From Methylovirgula ligni (GTDB lineage Bacteria; Pseudomonadota; Alphaproteobacteria; Rhizobiales; Beijerinckiaceae): a DNA stretch of 64,000 bases. Within the stretch, counting starts at the first letter, position 1, and the number at the start of each line of letters is the position of its first letter. The stretch lies in NCBI RefSeq assembly GCF_004135935.1, contig NZ_CP025086.1:1922001-1986000 (forward strand). Direction: 5' to 3'. Below are positions 1 to 8,189 of this stretch, in pieces. The notes under the pieces are model-generated. The model was not told the DNA's origin. It saw nothing but the letters and a program-made list of their open reading frames with translations, and made no database searches. The position numbers and the translations under genes were made by a program.

Positions 1-35
1 CCAGCGAAAATGAAAGAAACCAGGCCCTTGCGCAT
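1..35 (-). CDS. Possible start of a leftward gene, cut by window edge
   Basis: On the minus strand an ATG at 35-33 opens a frame reading MRKGLVSFIFAG before the edge, which looks like the start of a signal peptide (basic residues followed by a hydrophobic stretch). A GGAG ribosome-binding sequence lies about 8 bases upstream (positions 43-46). Only about 12 codons are visible, so the product cannot be identified. The call rests on start-site context alone. Confidence 0.35.
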   Translation of the reverse strand, partial: MRKGLVSFIFA

Positions 36-218
36 CGGCGGAACTCCATGCGGTCAATTCAGGCCGCTTCTGGCGGTAATCTCTCCGCCGGCTCTTAATA
101 TAGTCTTCCGTCCCGCCCCTGCCGCCCATGCGCCAGATCAAAAGCGCGCCAGAACAGCGTGATCTGGGCAAAACTGCGCAAATCTTTTTGATCGCATTTT
201 AGGGAACGCAGCGGCGAC

Positions 219-1511
219 TCACTCCGCCGCGTCTTTGGCGCCGCCGAAGCGGCGCTCGATATAATCCTGCACCATGACTTTGAATTCGGCGGCGATACCT
301 TCGCCGCGCAGGGTCACGACCTTCTTGCCGTCGACGAAGACGGGAGCGGCCGGCGTCTCGCCGGTGCCGGGCAGCGAAATGCCGATGTCGGCATGTTTGG
401 ATTCGCCCGGCCCGTTGACGATGCAGCCCATCACCGCGACGTTGAGCGTCTCGACGCCGGGATAGCGGGTCTTCCAGTTGGGCATTTCCTCGCGGATATA
501 GGTCTGAATGTCGCGCGCGAGCTCCTGGAACACGGTCGAGGTCGTGCGACCACAGCCGGGGCAGGCGGCGACGAGCGGGACGAAGGTGCGAAAACCCATC
601 GTCTGCAGAATTTCCTGCCCGACCTTGACTTCAATCGTGCGATCGCCGCCGGGCTCGGGCGTCAGCGAGATGCGGATCGTATCGCCAATGCCCTGCTGCA
701 GCAGCACGCCGAGCGCGGCGGACGAGGCGACGATGCCCTTCGAGCCCATGCCGGCCTCGGTGAGGCCGAGGTGGATCGCATAATCGCTGCGTTGCGCGAC
801 CATCTGATAGACCGTGATCAGATCCTGGACGTTGGAGACCTTCGCCGAGAGGATGATGCGGTCGCGGCCGAGGCCGATTTCTTCCGCCCGCGCGGCGGAG
901 AGCAGGGCGGATTGCACCATCGCCTCGCGCGTCACGGCGCCGGCGTCGAGCGGCCGGGGCGAGTTGGCGTTCTCATCCATCAGCCGAGTCAGCAGCTCCT
1001 GATCGAGCGAGCCCCAATTGGCGCCGATCCGCACCGCCTTGCCGTTCTCGATGGCGCATTCGACCATCGAGGCGAACTGGGTGTCGCGCTTGTCCTTGAA
1101 GCCGACATTGCCGGGATTGATGCGATATTTCGCGAGCGCCTCGGCGCAGGCGGGATGATCGGCCAGCAGCTTGTGGCCGATATAATGAAAGTCGCCGATG
1201 AGCGGCACGTCGACGCCCATCCGATCGAGCTTCTCACGGATATGCGGCACCGCCGCCGCTGCTTCGTCGCGATCGACGGTGATGCGCACGAGCTCCGAAC
1301 CGGCACGGGCCAGGTCGGCGACCTGCTTCACCGTCCCGGCGATATCGGCGGTGTCGGTGTTGGTCATCGACTGGACGATGATCGGGCCACCGCCGCCAAC
1401 GATGATCGCGCCCTTGCCCGAGCCGACCCTGACGCCCACCGAATGGCGGCGCGGCGCCGGGCCGCTGGCGAGGACGGTGGAGGGATCGATCGCGGTCAAT
1501 GTCTCGGACAT
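219..1511 (-). CDS. ispG: 4-hydroxy-3-methylbut-2-en-1-yl diphosphate synthase
   Basis: IspG (GcpE) is the [4Fe-4S] enzyme of the non-mevalonate isoprenoid pathway that converts methylerythritol cyclodiphosphate to HMBPP. The 430-residue product has the family N-terminal region (VQSMTNTDT, then a TIM-barrel) and the C-terminal iron-sulfur motifs: ACPGCGRTT gives Cys317 and Cys320, and [10 protein letters not shown] gives Cys363 and the conserved Glu370. Length fits the bacterial short form. The start is preceded on the minus strand by AAGAAGG, a good ribosome-binding site. It is the last gene of its strand block; the next gene upstream, a Fur-family regulator, is about 140 bases away. Confidence 0.97.
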   Translation of the reverse strand: MSETLTAIDPSTVLASGPAPRRHSVGVRVGSGKGAIIVGGGGPIIVQSMTNTDTADIAGTVKQVADLARAGSELVRITVDRDEAAAAVPHIREKLDRMGVDVPLIGDFHYIGHKLLADHPACAEALAKYRINPGNVGFKDKRDTQFASMVECAIENGKAVRIGANWGSLDQELLTRLMDENANSPRPLDAGAVTREAMVQSALLSAARAEEIGLGRDRIILSAKVSNVQDLITVYQMVAQRSDYAIHLGLTEAGMGSKGIVASSAALGVLLQQGIGDTIRISLTPEPGGDRTIEVKVGQEILQTMGFRTFVPLVAACPGCGRTTSTVFQELARDIQTYIREEMPNWKTRYPGVETLNVAVMGCIVNGPGESKHADIGISLPGTGETPAAPVFVDGKKVVTLRGEGIAAEFKVMVQDYIERRFGGAKDAAE

Positions 1512-1654
1512 GAAAACCTTCTTTGCTTGCTGCCGGCGCGATTATCTACCCAGCGCCTTAACGTGACCCCCTCGTGACGGCAGATCACGGGAGTGGTGCT
1601 TAAAATTGCCGCAGCCGTCAAGCGGCGACCGGAGCATTTTCCCGATGCTCGCGA

Positions 1655-2164
1655 TCACCCAACGGCCGCCTTCTGCGCCCCGCAGGAGCGACAAAGTCCA
1701 GTTATTTCCAATACTTGACTGTGAGGCGCAAAGCCCGACTCGGCCCCGAGCAGGGCGATTTCACGATGCAGCGCCCTGGACGTGGCCTCGGTCACCGTGC
1801 CGCAGGCTTCGCAGATGAGGAAAACCACCGGCTCCTCATGCTTATGGCCGTGGGCGCAGGCGAGAAAGGCGTTGCGCGAGGCGAGCCTGTGGACGAGGCC
1901 GTTCTCGAGCAGAAAATCGAGCGCCCGGTAGATGGAGACCGGAGCCGGATGCTTGCCGGTCGCCACAGCGATCTTCTCGATCATGTCGTAAGCCCCGAGC
2001 GGGCGGCCTTCCTCGGCCAGGATTTCCAGCACCCGGCGCCGCGCCGGCGTGAGCTTTGCCCCTTCGCGGCGGCAAAGATCCTCGGCATTGGCCATAGTGC
2101 TGCGGAAGGCGGCGATGGCCTGGGATTTTTTCTGCCGCGGCTGCGGCACGCGCTGTGCAGTCAT
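1655..2164 (-). CDS. zur: Fur-family regulator, Zur-like
   Basis: A 169-residue Fur-superfamily repressor. The N-terminal winged helix (LTPARRRVLEIL, then APVSIYRALDFLLENGLV) is followed by a His-rich segment (HGHKHEEPVVFLICEACG) and a second CxxC (LCRSCG), the paired CxxC structural zinc site. The HGHKHEEP segment is more like Zur (zinc) than Fur (iron). The start is placed at MTAQRV (2164) rather than at a longer in-frame start at 2209. No znuABC genes are adjacent, so the assignment as Zur rests on sequence alone; Fur or another subfamily is possible. Confidence 0.8.
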   Translation of the reverse strand: MTAQRVPQPRQKKSQAIAAFRSTMANAEDLCRREGAKLTPARRRVLEILAEEGRPLGAYDMIEKIAVATGKHPAPVSIYRALDFLLENGLVHRLASRNAFLACAHGHKHEEPVVFLICEACGTVTEATSRALHREIALLGAESGFAPHSQVLEITGLCRSCGAQKAAVG

Positions 2165-2170
2165 TTTTCC

Positions 2171-2176
2171 ATTATA
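2171..2176 (-). promoter_or_regulatory. -10 element immediately upstream of zur
   Basis: The minus strand carries a perfect TATAAT six bases before the chosen zur ATG (TATAATGGAAAAATG). If used as a -10 box, transcription would start at or within one or two bases of the ATG, giving a nearly leaderless mRNA. No convincing -35 is visible. The alternative, upstream start at 2209 would put this hexamer inside the coding region. Confidence 0.35.
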
Positions 2177-2288
2177 TCCGCCTGCGATCACAAAGGCGAC
2201 AGTCGTCACCTTTCAGCCAGCTTCGGGCTGGCCTAATGTGTTGGCTGAGACAAGGCGCCGATCGCGCCCGACCTCATGGGAGTTATGT

Positions 2289-3074
2289 ATGACGCTCAAG
2301 ACACGCAATGCCATCGTGACCGGCTCGACCAGCGGCATCGGCCTCGCCATCGCGCGGGCTTTTGCCGAACAAGGCGCCAATGTCACCATCAACGGCTTCG
2401 GTGACGCCGACGCAATCGAGACCGAGCGCAGCAAGATCGAGAAGGATTTCGGCGTCAAAAGCGTCTACTCCCCCGCCGACCTGACCAAGCCGGACGAGAT
2501 TCGCGCCCTCGTGAACGAAGCCGAGACGGCATTCGGCAGTGTCGACATTCTCGTCAACAACGCCGGTATCCAGCATGTCGATCCGATCGAGAAATTTCCG
2601 CCGGAACTCTGGGACAAGATCATCGCGCTCAATCTCTCCGCCGCTTTCCACGCGATCGCCGCGGTCATCCCGGGCATGAAGGCGCGCAAATGGGGGCGCA
2701 TCATTTCCACTGCCTCGGCGCATTCCAAGGTCGCCTCGCCGTTCAAGTCGGCCTATGTCTCGGCCAAGCACGGCATCGACGGACTCACCAAGACCGCGGC
2801 GCTGGAACTCGCCACCTTCGGCGTCACCGTCAATTGCATCTCGCCCGGCTATGTCTGGACGCCGCTCGTCGAAAGGCAGATCCCCGATACGATGAAGGCG
2901 CGCAACCTGACGCGCGAGCAGGTGATCCACGATGTGCTGCTCGCGGCGCAGCCGACGAAGGAATTCGTCACCGTCGATCAGGTGGCGGCGCTCGCCGTCT
3001 TTCTCTGCACGGATGCGGCAAGCCAGATCACCGGCGCCAATCTCTCGATCGACGGCGGCTGGACCGCCGAATAA
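2289..3074 (+). CDS. bdhA: D-3-hydroxybutyrate dehydrogenase
   Basis: Short-chain dehydrogenase of 261 residues that interconverts 3-hydroxybutyrate and acetoacetate with NAD, a step in using stored polyhydroxybutyrate. Visible motifs are the dinucleotide-binding TGSTSGIG at the N-terminus, the NNAG motif, and the catalytic Ser plus YVSAKHG (Tyr-x3-Lys). The C-terminal GANLSIDGGWTAE is characteristic of 3-hydroxybutyrate dehydrogenases. The frame is open 80 codons further upstream, but ATG 2289 starts the conserved SDR fold directly. A patatin-like phospholipase follows 18 bases later. Confidence 0.92.
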   Translation: MTLKTRNAIVTGSTSGIGLAIARAFAEQGANVTINGFGDADAIETERSKIEKDFGVKSVYSPADLTKPDEIRALVNEAETAFGSVDILVNNAGIQHVDPIEKFPPELWDKIIALNLSAAFHAIAAVIPGMKARKWGRIISTASAHSKVASPFKSAYVSAKHGIDGLTKTAALELATFGVTVNCISPGYVWTPLVERQIPDTMKARNLTREQVIHDVLLAAQPTKEFVTVDQVAALAVFLCTDAASQITGANLSIDGGWTAE

Positions 3075-3092
3075 CTGGGAGAGCCGCCGCGC

Positions 3093-4109
3093 ATGACGAA
3101 TCTCAAGAGAGTCAATCTCGCGCTGCAGGGCGGCGGCTCGCACGGCGCCTTCACCTGGGGCGTCCTCGATTATCTGCTCGAGGACGGCCGGCTTGACATC
3201 GCGGCGGTCAGCGGCACCAGCGCGGGGGCGATGAATGCCGTCGTCCTCGCTCAGGGCTGGATGGAAAACGGCCGCGATGGCGCGCGCGAGGCTCTCCAGC
3301 GCTTCTGGCGCGCGATCTCGACGGAAAATGCGCTATCGCCCGCGCAAGCCAAATTCTTCGATCTGTTTTTTGGGCCGAAGACGCTGAGCGGTCAGTTCTC
3401 GTCGCTCTGGGGCGATTTCTTCACCCATTTCGCCAGCCCTTATCAGTTCAACCCGTTCGATGTGAACCCGTTGCGCGACTATCTCCTCGACGCCATCGAT
3501 TTCGAGAAAGTGCGCGCCTTCGACGGCTTCAAGATTTTCATTGCCGCGACAAATGTTCATACTGGCAAGATCAAAGTGTTCAAAGGGGCGGAATTGACGG
3601 CCGATCACGTCATGGCCTCGGCGACCCTGCCGACGCTTTTTCAGGCGACCGTGATCGACGGCGAGCCTTATTGGGATGGCGGCTACATGGGCAACCCGGC
3701 GCTGTTCCCCTTCTTCTATGGGTCGAATACACCCGACATTGTCATCATCCAGATCAATCCGCTCGAGCGGCATTCGATTCCGCGCAGCCCGCGCGAGATT
3801 CAAAACCGGCTCGACGAGATCACTTTCAACGGCGCGCTGATGGGCGAATTGCGCGCCATCGACTTCGTCGTGCGGTTGATCGATGCCGGCAAGCTTTCAG
3901 TGGACGACTACGTCCGGCCGCTCGTCCATCGCATCGACGGCTGTGGTCTCTTAGGTCCCTATGACGCCGCGACGAAACTCGATGCGAACTGGCAGCTCAT
4001 CAGCAGCTTCTTCGAGTACGGCCGTAAGGCGGCCAAGCACTGGCTCGACGAAACTCACGATCACATCGGCAAGCAGAGCACTCTCAACCTGCGCATGGCC
4101 TATTCGTGA
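3093..4109 (+). CDS. Patatin-like phospholipase
   Basis: A 338-residue patatin-domain acyl hydrolase. It has the oxyanion glycine run GGGSHGAF near residue 13, the nucleophile elbow GTSAG and the catalytic-dyad Asp in DGGYMGNP, so the Ser-Asp dyad is intact. There is no signal peptide, so it is probably cytoplasmic or membrane-peripheral. It lies 18 bases after bdhA and its stop overlaps the start of cutA, suggesting one transcript. The bdhA-patatin pairing suggests a link to lipid or PHB-granule metabolism; that is inference. Confidence 0.88.
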   Translation: MTNLKRVNLALQGGGSHGAFTWGVLDYLLEDGRLDIAAVSGTSAGAMNAVVLAQGWMENGRDGAREALQRFWRAISTENALSPAQAKFFDLFFGPKTLSGQFSSLWGDFFTHFASPYQFNPFDVNPLRDYLLDAIDFEKVRAFDGFKIFIAATNVHTGKIKVFKGAELTADHVMASATLPTLFQATVIDGEPYWDGGYMGNPALFPFFYGSNTPDIVIIQINPLERHSIPRSPREIQNRLDEITFNGALMGELRAIDFVVRLIDAGKLSVDDYVRPLVHRIDGCGLLGPYDAATKLDANWQLISSFFEYGRKAAKHWLDETHDHIGKQSTLNLRMAYS

Positions 4110-4435
4110 ACGCGGTAAAGGCGGTTGATTATGCCGTCGTCCTGACGGCGTGCGGCGCCGCGACCGCAGGCAGGATTGCCGAGACGCTGGTCAGCGAGCG
4201 GCTTGCAGCCTGTGTGCAGAAGCTGCCTATCGAGAGCACCTATCGCTGGAAAGGCGAGATCGAGACGGCGCAGGAAGTGCTTCTGCTCATCAAGATCAGG
4301 AACGCGGATTACGCAACGGTAGAAGAGCGAATTCTCACGCTGCACGACTATGAGACGCCGGAAATCGTCGCGCTGCCCGTCGCAGCGGGGTTCGCCGGCT
4401 ATCTTTCCTGGATCGACGAGGCCGTGCGGCGCTGA
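4106..4435 (+). CDS. cutA: Divalent-cation tolerance protein CutA
   Basis: A 109-residue CutA1-family protein, a small trimeric PII-like fold implicated in metal tolerance. Family hallmarks are AETLVSERLAACVQ near the N-terminus, the YRWKGEIETAQEVLLLIK segment and the C-terminal YETPEIVALPV motif. The GTG start at 4106 overlaps the TGA stop of the patatin gene by four bases (GTGA), so translation is probably coupled. Confidence 0.92.
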   Translation: MNAVKAVDYAVVLTACGAATAGRIAETLVSERLAACVQKLPIESTYRWKGEIETAQEVLLLIKIRNADYATVEERILTLHDYETPEIVALPVAAGFAGYLSWIDEAVRR

Positions 4436-4544
4436 GCGTTTCAAGCGGCGGCAACGCGGCCGCCGGGGCGATTTCGCGTCTTGTTTCCCATCGCGATGCG
4501 TGTCATCCGATAATCCGCCGGGATCACAAGAATCTTGACGCCAA

Positions 4545-5870
4545 ATGGACTCTGGAGCGATCGGCAGCCGGCCGTTTGCCGCCGTCGAAGTCTTTCGCGA
4601 CGTGGCAGCGGTGCACGACATCTGGGAGGAACTCGAAACCGCGGCGCCGGTCTCGATCTATCAGACGCGCGCCTTTCTCATCCCCTGGATTGAAACCCTG
4701 GGCACGGCGCAGAAGATCGCGCCGCTGTTCATTGCGGCGAAGGATCGCGACGGCCGTCCGGTCCTGCTGCTGTGTCTCGGCATCAAGACGGCCGGGCCTC
4801 TGCGGATCGGACGCTTTCTTGGCGAGAAGGCCACCAATTTCGACATGCCGCTCTGCCGGCCGGGCGTCGTCTGGACGCGCGCGGATATCGAAGAGCTGCT
4901 GCGCGCCGCGGCCGCCAAGCTTGGCGGCGCCGCGCCGGACGTTTTCGCTCTGCGCGATCAGCCTTTCGAATGGTCGGGATTTTGCAATCCGCTCGCGCTT
5001 CTGCCGCATCAGCCGAGCCCGCACGTCGTCCTGTCAACGCGGCTGGAGTCGGACAGCGGAAAGTTTCTCGCATCGAAATTGTCCGGCAACGCGCGCCGGC
5101 AATTGCGCGTGAAGGAAGCGCGGCTCGCCGAATTGCTCGGTCCGGTCGAATTGATCGCCAATGACACGCCGGCGCGCGCCGACGCCATCCTCACCGCATT
5201 TTTCGCGCAAAGAATCGTCCGCTTTCACGACCACGACATTGACGCGGATTTTTCCGATCCGGCGATGCAGACCTTCTGGACGCGGCTCGGGCGTCCCGCC
5301 GCGACGGCCGCCGCGGTCGAATTCTATGCGCTGACGGCGGGTGGTCGCATCGTCGCCACCATCGCCGGGGCAACGCACGCCGGTTGTTTCAGTTTCGCGG
5401 TCAATTCCATCGACACCGATCCTGAGATCGCGCGCACAAGCCCGGGCGTTCTGCTCATCAACAAGCTGATCGCGTCGCAATGCCAGAAAGGCGTCGCACA
5501 GTTCGACTGCGGGCCGGGCGAGGAGCGCTACAAGCTGCAATATTGCGATCGGAGAATTGAGCTTTTCGACGTTTTCCTGCCGGTGCGCTTGCGCGGACAC
5601 CTATTCGCCGCGCTCCGCACGGAGGGGTCAAGACTCAAGCGGGCGCTCAAGCGAAATCCCCGCCTTTTCGAAACGATGCGGCGGCTGAAGCGGAAATTTT
5701 GGGCCAGTGTCGGTGGCGGCCAGAATGCCGAGGTCCTAAAGCACCGAACGCGCGATCAGCCGTTCAGCGTCGTCGATCGCCGCGGGCGTGCCGACATGCA
5801 GCCAGATGCCGTCGAGCCGCAGGCCGTGCAGGCGTCCGGTCTCGGCGGCCTTGAGGAAATAAGGCAATAG
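4545..5870 (+). CDS. GNAT acetyltransferase, BcsL/CelD type
   Basis: A 441-residue protein of the CelD/BcsL-like double-GNAT family, typified by the segment SGNARRQLRVKEARL and the C-terminal acyltransferase region with FDCGPGEERYKLQY. Members are associated with polysaccharide or lipid acylation. Substrate is unknown here. The last 45 codons (5736-5870) lie antisense inside the 3' end of the convergent murU gene; this tail is low-complexity and not conserved-looking, so an original stop may have been lost. Length of the recognisable domain ends near residue 380. Confidence 0.75.
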   Translation: MDSGAIGSRPFAAVEVFRDVAAVHDIWEELETAAPVSIYQTRAFLIPWIETLGTAQKIAPLFIAAKDRDGRPVLLLCLGIKTAGPLRIGRFLGEKATNFDMPLCRPGVVWTRADIEELLRAAAAKLGGAAPDVFALRDQPFEWSGFCNPLALLPHQPSPHVVLSTRLESDSGKFLASKLSGNARRQLRVKEARLAELLGPVELIANDTPARADAILTAFFAQRIVRFHDHDIDADFSDPAMQTFWTRLGRPAATAAAVEFYALTAGGRIVATIAGATHAGCFSFAVNSIDTDPEIARTSPGVLLINKLIASQCQKGVAQFDCGPGEERYKLQYCDRRIELFDVFLPVRLRGHLFAALRTEGSRLKRALKRNPRLFETMRRLKRKFWASVGGGQNAEVLKHRTRDQPFSVVDRRGRADMQPDAVEPQAVQASGLGGLEEIRQ

Positions 5871-6449
5871 GCGGAACGGTCCCTCCGGCGCGCGCGCGAA
5901 CAGCTCCGGCTTGATGATGCCGATGCCGGTATAGACGAAGGGGGCCACGCGTCTTTCCTCGCGCTTGGTCAGGCGGCCGAACCCGTCCATCGTGAAGTCG
6001 CCGGGCCAGTCGACGCCGGAGCTTGTCGGCGTCGCGGCGACGAGCAGAAGCACGTCCATCTTGTCCGGGTTCCATGCCGCGGCAAGGCGGTCGAGATTGG
6101 GCTTGGCGCCTTCGACCCAGAAGGCGTCGGTATTGCAGAGAAAGAATGGCGCATCGCCGAAGATGGGCAGCGCCTTTTTGATCGCGCCGCCCTGATCGAG
6201 CAGCAGATCGCGCTCGTCGGAGATGACGATCTTCGGAGCGCTGTGAGCGGCGAGATGGGCTTCGATCTGATCGGCCAGGTGATGCACGTTCACGACTGCC
6301 GTGCCGACTCCGGCAAGCGCAAACCGATCGAGAAGATGGTCGATCATCGGCTTGCCACCGACCTTGATGAGCGGCTTCGGGATCGTCTCCGTCAGCGGCC
6401 GCATCCGGATGCCGCGACCCGCCGCAAAAACCATCGCCTTATCCGGCAT
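5736..6449 (-). CDS. murU: N-acetylmuramate-1-phosphate uridylyltransferase
   Basis: A 237-residue sugar-nucleotide transferase. It begins MPDKAMVFAAGRGIRMRPLT, the GXGXRXXPLT signature, then KPLIKVGGKPMIDH. Next to an AmgK-like kinase (upstream on the same strand) it fits MurU, which converts MurNAc-1-phosphate to UDP-MurNAc in peptidoglycan recycling. I chose M at 6449 over an in-frame start at 6482 because it begins the conserved fold. The 3' end overlaps the convergent GNAT gene by 135 bases. A general glucose/mannose-1-phosphate nucleotidyltransferase is the alternative. Confidence 0.85.
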   Translation of the reverse strand: MPDKAMVFAAGRGIRMRPLTETIPKPLIKVGGKPMIDHLLDRFALAGVGTAVVNVHHLADQIEAHLAAHSAPKIVISDERDLLLDQGGAIKKALPIFGDAPFFLCNTDAFWVEGAKPNLDRLAAAWNPDKMDVLLLVAATPTSSGVDWPGDFTMDGFGRLTKREERRVAPFVYTGIGIIKPELFARAPEGPFRLLPYFLKAAETGRLHGLRLDGIWLHVGTPAAIDDAERLIARSVL

Positions 6450-6521
6450 TGAAGACTTCGTGGGCAAGGCGACGACCTGCACAAATCTGACATACGCCCG
6501 GCCGGGCGATCGGAAAGCGCG

Positions 6522-8075
6522 CTACGCGCTCCGATTGAAGAGGCGCGGCAGGTGCGTTTCATACCAGCCCTTGAGACCGGACAACAAGGGATGCGCGAGA
6601 TCCTTGGCTAAATTTTCCTCTACACGTGGCAGATGTGCCAGATATTGCGGCTTGTGGTCGCGCTTATCGAGGCGCGCGAAAATACCGAGGATTTTTGTCG
6701 CCCGCTGGGCCCCCAGAACCGCATAGGCGCGGGCAAACCCGGCCATGTCGAAACCGGCGTCCGCGATGCGGCGCAATTGGGCATAATGGCCGAGGAGCTT
6801 GAGTTCGACCTCCGGCGGCACGCTGACCCGCGCATCCTGAAGCAGCGAAACGACGTCATAGGCGGGATGGCCCAGCACGCAATCCTGAAAATCGATCAGG
6901 CCGACCCTCGCGCTGCCCTGCCGCTCGCCGAGCCAGAGGATATTGGGCGAATGAAAGTCGCGCAGCGTCCAGGTCCGTGGCCCGGCGACGATATCGCGCA
7001 GCGTATGCCGCCAGAGATTGACGAAGCTCGCCTTGGCGCCGGAGGTCAGCGAGGCTTTGGCGATATGCGGCGCATACCAATCGAGGAGCAACTCGATTTC
7101 GACCGATAGCGCGTCAAGATCATAAGGCGGAATATTGTATTCTTTCGATCCGTCGACGGGCAGGCTCTCCGGCAGACTCATCTGATGCAGCCGCGCCAGA
7201 AGCGCGACGGATTCGGCGTAGCGCTCGGTGACGATCCCGCCGTCGCCGACGACGCTCTCGCCGCCGAAATCTTCGAGGGCGGCGACGCCGACATCGAGAT
7301 CGACGGCATAAATCTCCGGCGCCGAGAAGCCTTCGGCGCGCAGGCCCTTGTCGATCGCGACGAAGGGACGGATGTTCTCGGCGAGATGCGCCAGCGTGCC
7401 GTAGGATTTGCCGAAGCGGATCGGCGGCCCGTCCGCGCGCGGCGGCGAAATCATCAGCACGGCGGTGGCGCCGTCGGCCCCGACGAGCCGTTCGTAAGTG
7501 CGGGTCGAGGCATCGCCTTGCATGAACTGCCGCTCGGCATCGGCGAAGCCGGATTCGGCGAGCACGTTGTGGACGGCGCGGGCAATGTCGAGCCGCCCCG
7601 CGAATGTGCCATAGCCGGTCAGCGTCGCGCTACGGAAACCGGCGTCCTGCGCCGGATCCAGAGCCAGGGCAATATCCAGCCGGTCCGGGGGCAGGCGCTC
7701 GCCGGCGCGATCCGGCCATTCAACAAGAACGAGTGCGCCCTCCGCCGCCTCGTCCCAACCAAGCTCTTCCAATTCATCGGGGTGGCGAATGCGATAAAGG
7801 TCGGCATGGACGATGGGGAAATCGAGCCCGTCGTAAATCTGCATCAAGGTGAAGGTCGGGCTTGGCACTTCGATATCGGCGTCGCCCGTCAGGCTGCGGA
7901 TCAGCGCGCGGGCGAAGGCCGTCTTGCCGGCTCCGAGTTCGCCGCTGAGGGTCACCATATCCCCCGGCTTCAGCCAGTGGGCGATCTGGACGGCGAGCGT
8001 CGCGGTCTGCGCCTCGTCGGGAAGCGCGATCCGCCATGTCGCATGAGACTTTTGCCGCGACAGGCTCGACGCCAT
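6522..8075 (-). CDS. TsaE / AmgK-type sugar kinase fusion
   Basis: A 517-residue two-domain protein. Residues 1-150 are TsaE, the ATPase of the tRNA t6A37 threonylcarbamoylation complex, with Walker A GELGAGKT at 45-52. Residues about 170-517 are an aminoglycoside-phosphotransferase fold with the Brenner loop LRDFHSPNIL and the metal-binding LIDFQD, matching AmgK, the anomeric kinase for MurNAc/GlcNAc. This fusion is known in alphaproteobacteria. It precedes murU in the same direction, so the two recycling steps are probably co-transcribed. GAGGAG lies upstream of the ATG. Confidence 0.92.
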   Translation of the reverse strand: MASSLSRQKSHATWRIALPDEAQTATLAVQIAHWLKPGDMVTLSGELGAGKTAFARALIRSLTGDADIEVPSPTFTLMQIYDGLDFPIVHADLYRIRHPDELEELGWDEAAEGALVLVEWPDRAGERLPPDRLDIALALDPAQDAGFRSATLTGYGTFAGRLDIARAVHNVLAESGFADAERQFMQGDASTRTYERLVGADGATAVLMISPPRADGPPIRFGKSYGTLAHLAENIRPFVAIDKGLRAEGFSAPEIYAVDLDVGVAALEDFGGESVVGDGGIVTERYAESVALLARLHQMSLPESLPVDGSKEYNIPPYDLDALSVEIELLLDWYAPHIAKASLTSGAKASFVNLWRHTLRDIVAGPRTWTLRDFHSPNILWLGERQGSARVGLIDFQDCVLGHPAYDVVSLLQDARVSVPPEVELKLLGHYAQLRRIADAGFDMAGFARAYAVLGAQRATKILGIFARLDKRDHKPQYLAHLPRVEENLAKDLAHPLLSGLKGWYETHLPRLFNRSA

Positions 8076-8189
8076 CTGTACGATACTCCTCAGGTCAATT
8101 GCTGCATCAACGCGAAACTTAATCGCAAATGCAACCCTGGCCGCCCGCGGCAGGTGCGATACCCCCCGCTTTGTCTCGCACGCCTTTGG

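Noticed and set aside
393-1577. Long rightward frame opposite ispG
   Set aside because: Antisense to a clear ispG with conserved catalytic motifs; the Arg/Ala/Asp-rich product is typical of a shadow frame in GC-rich DNA.
2216-2232. Hairpin GCCAGC/GCTGGC between zur and bdhA as a terminator
   Set aside because: Only six pairs, no T-run on either strand, and it lies between divergent genes where a terminator is not expected.
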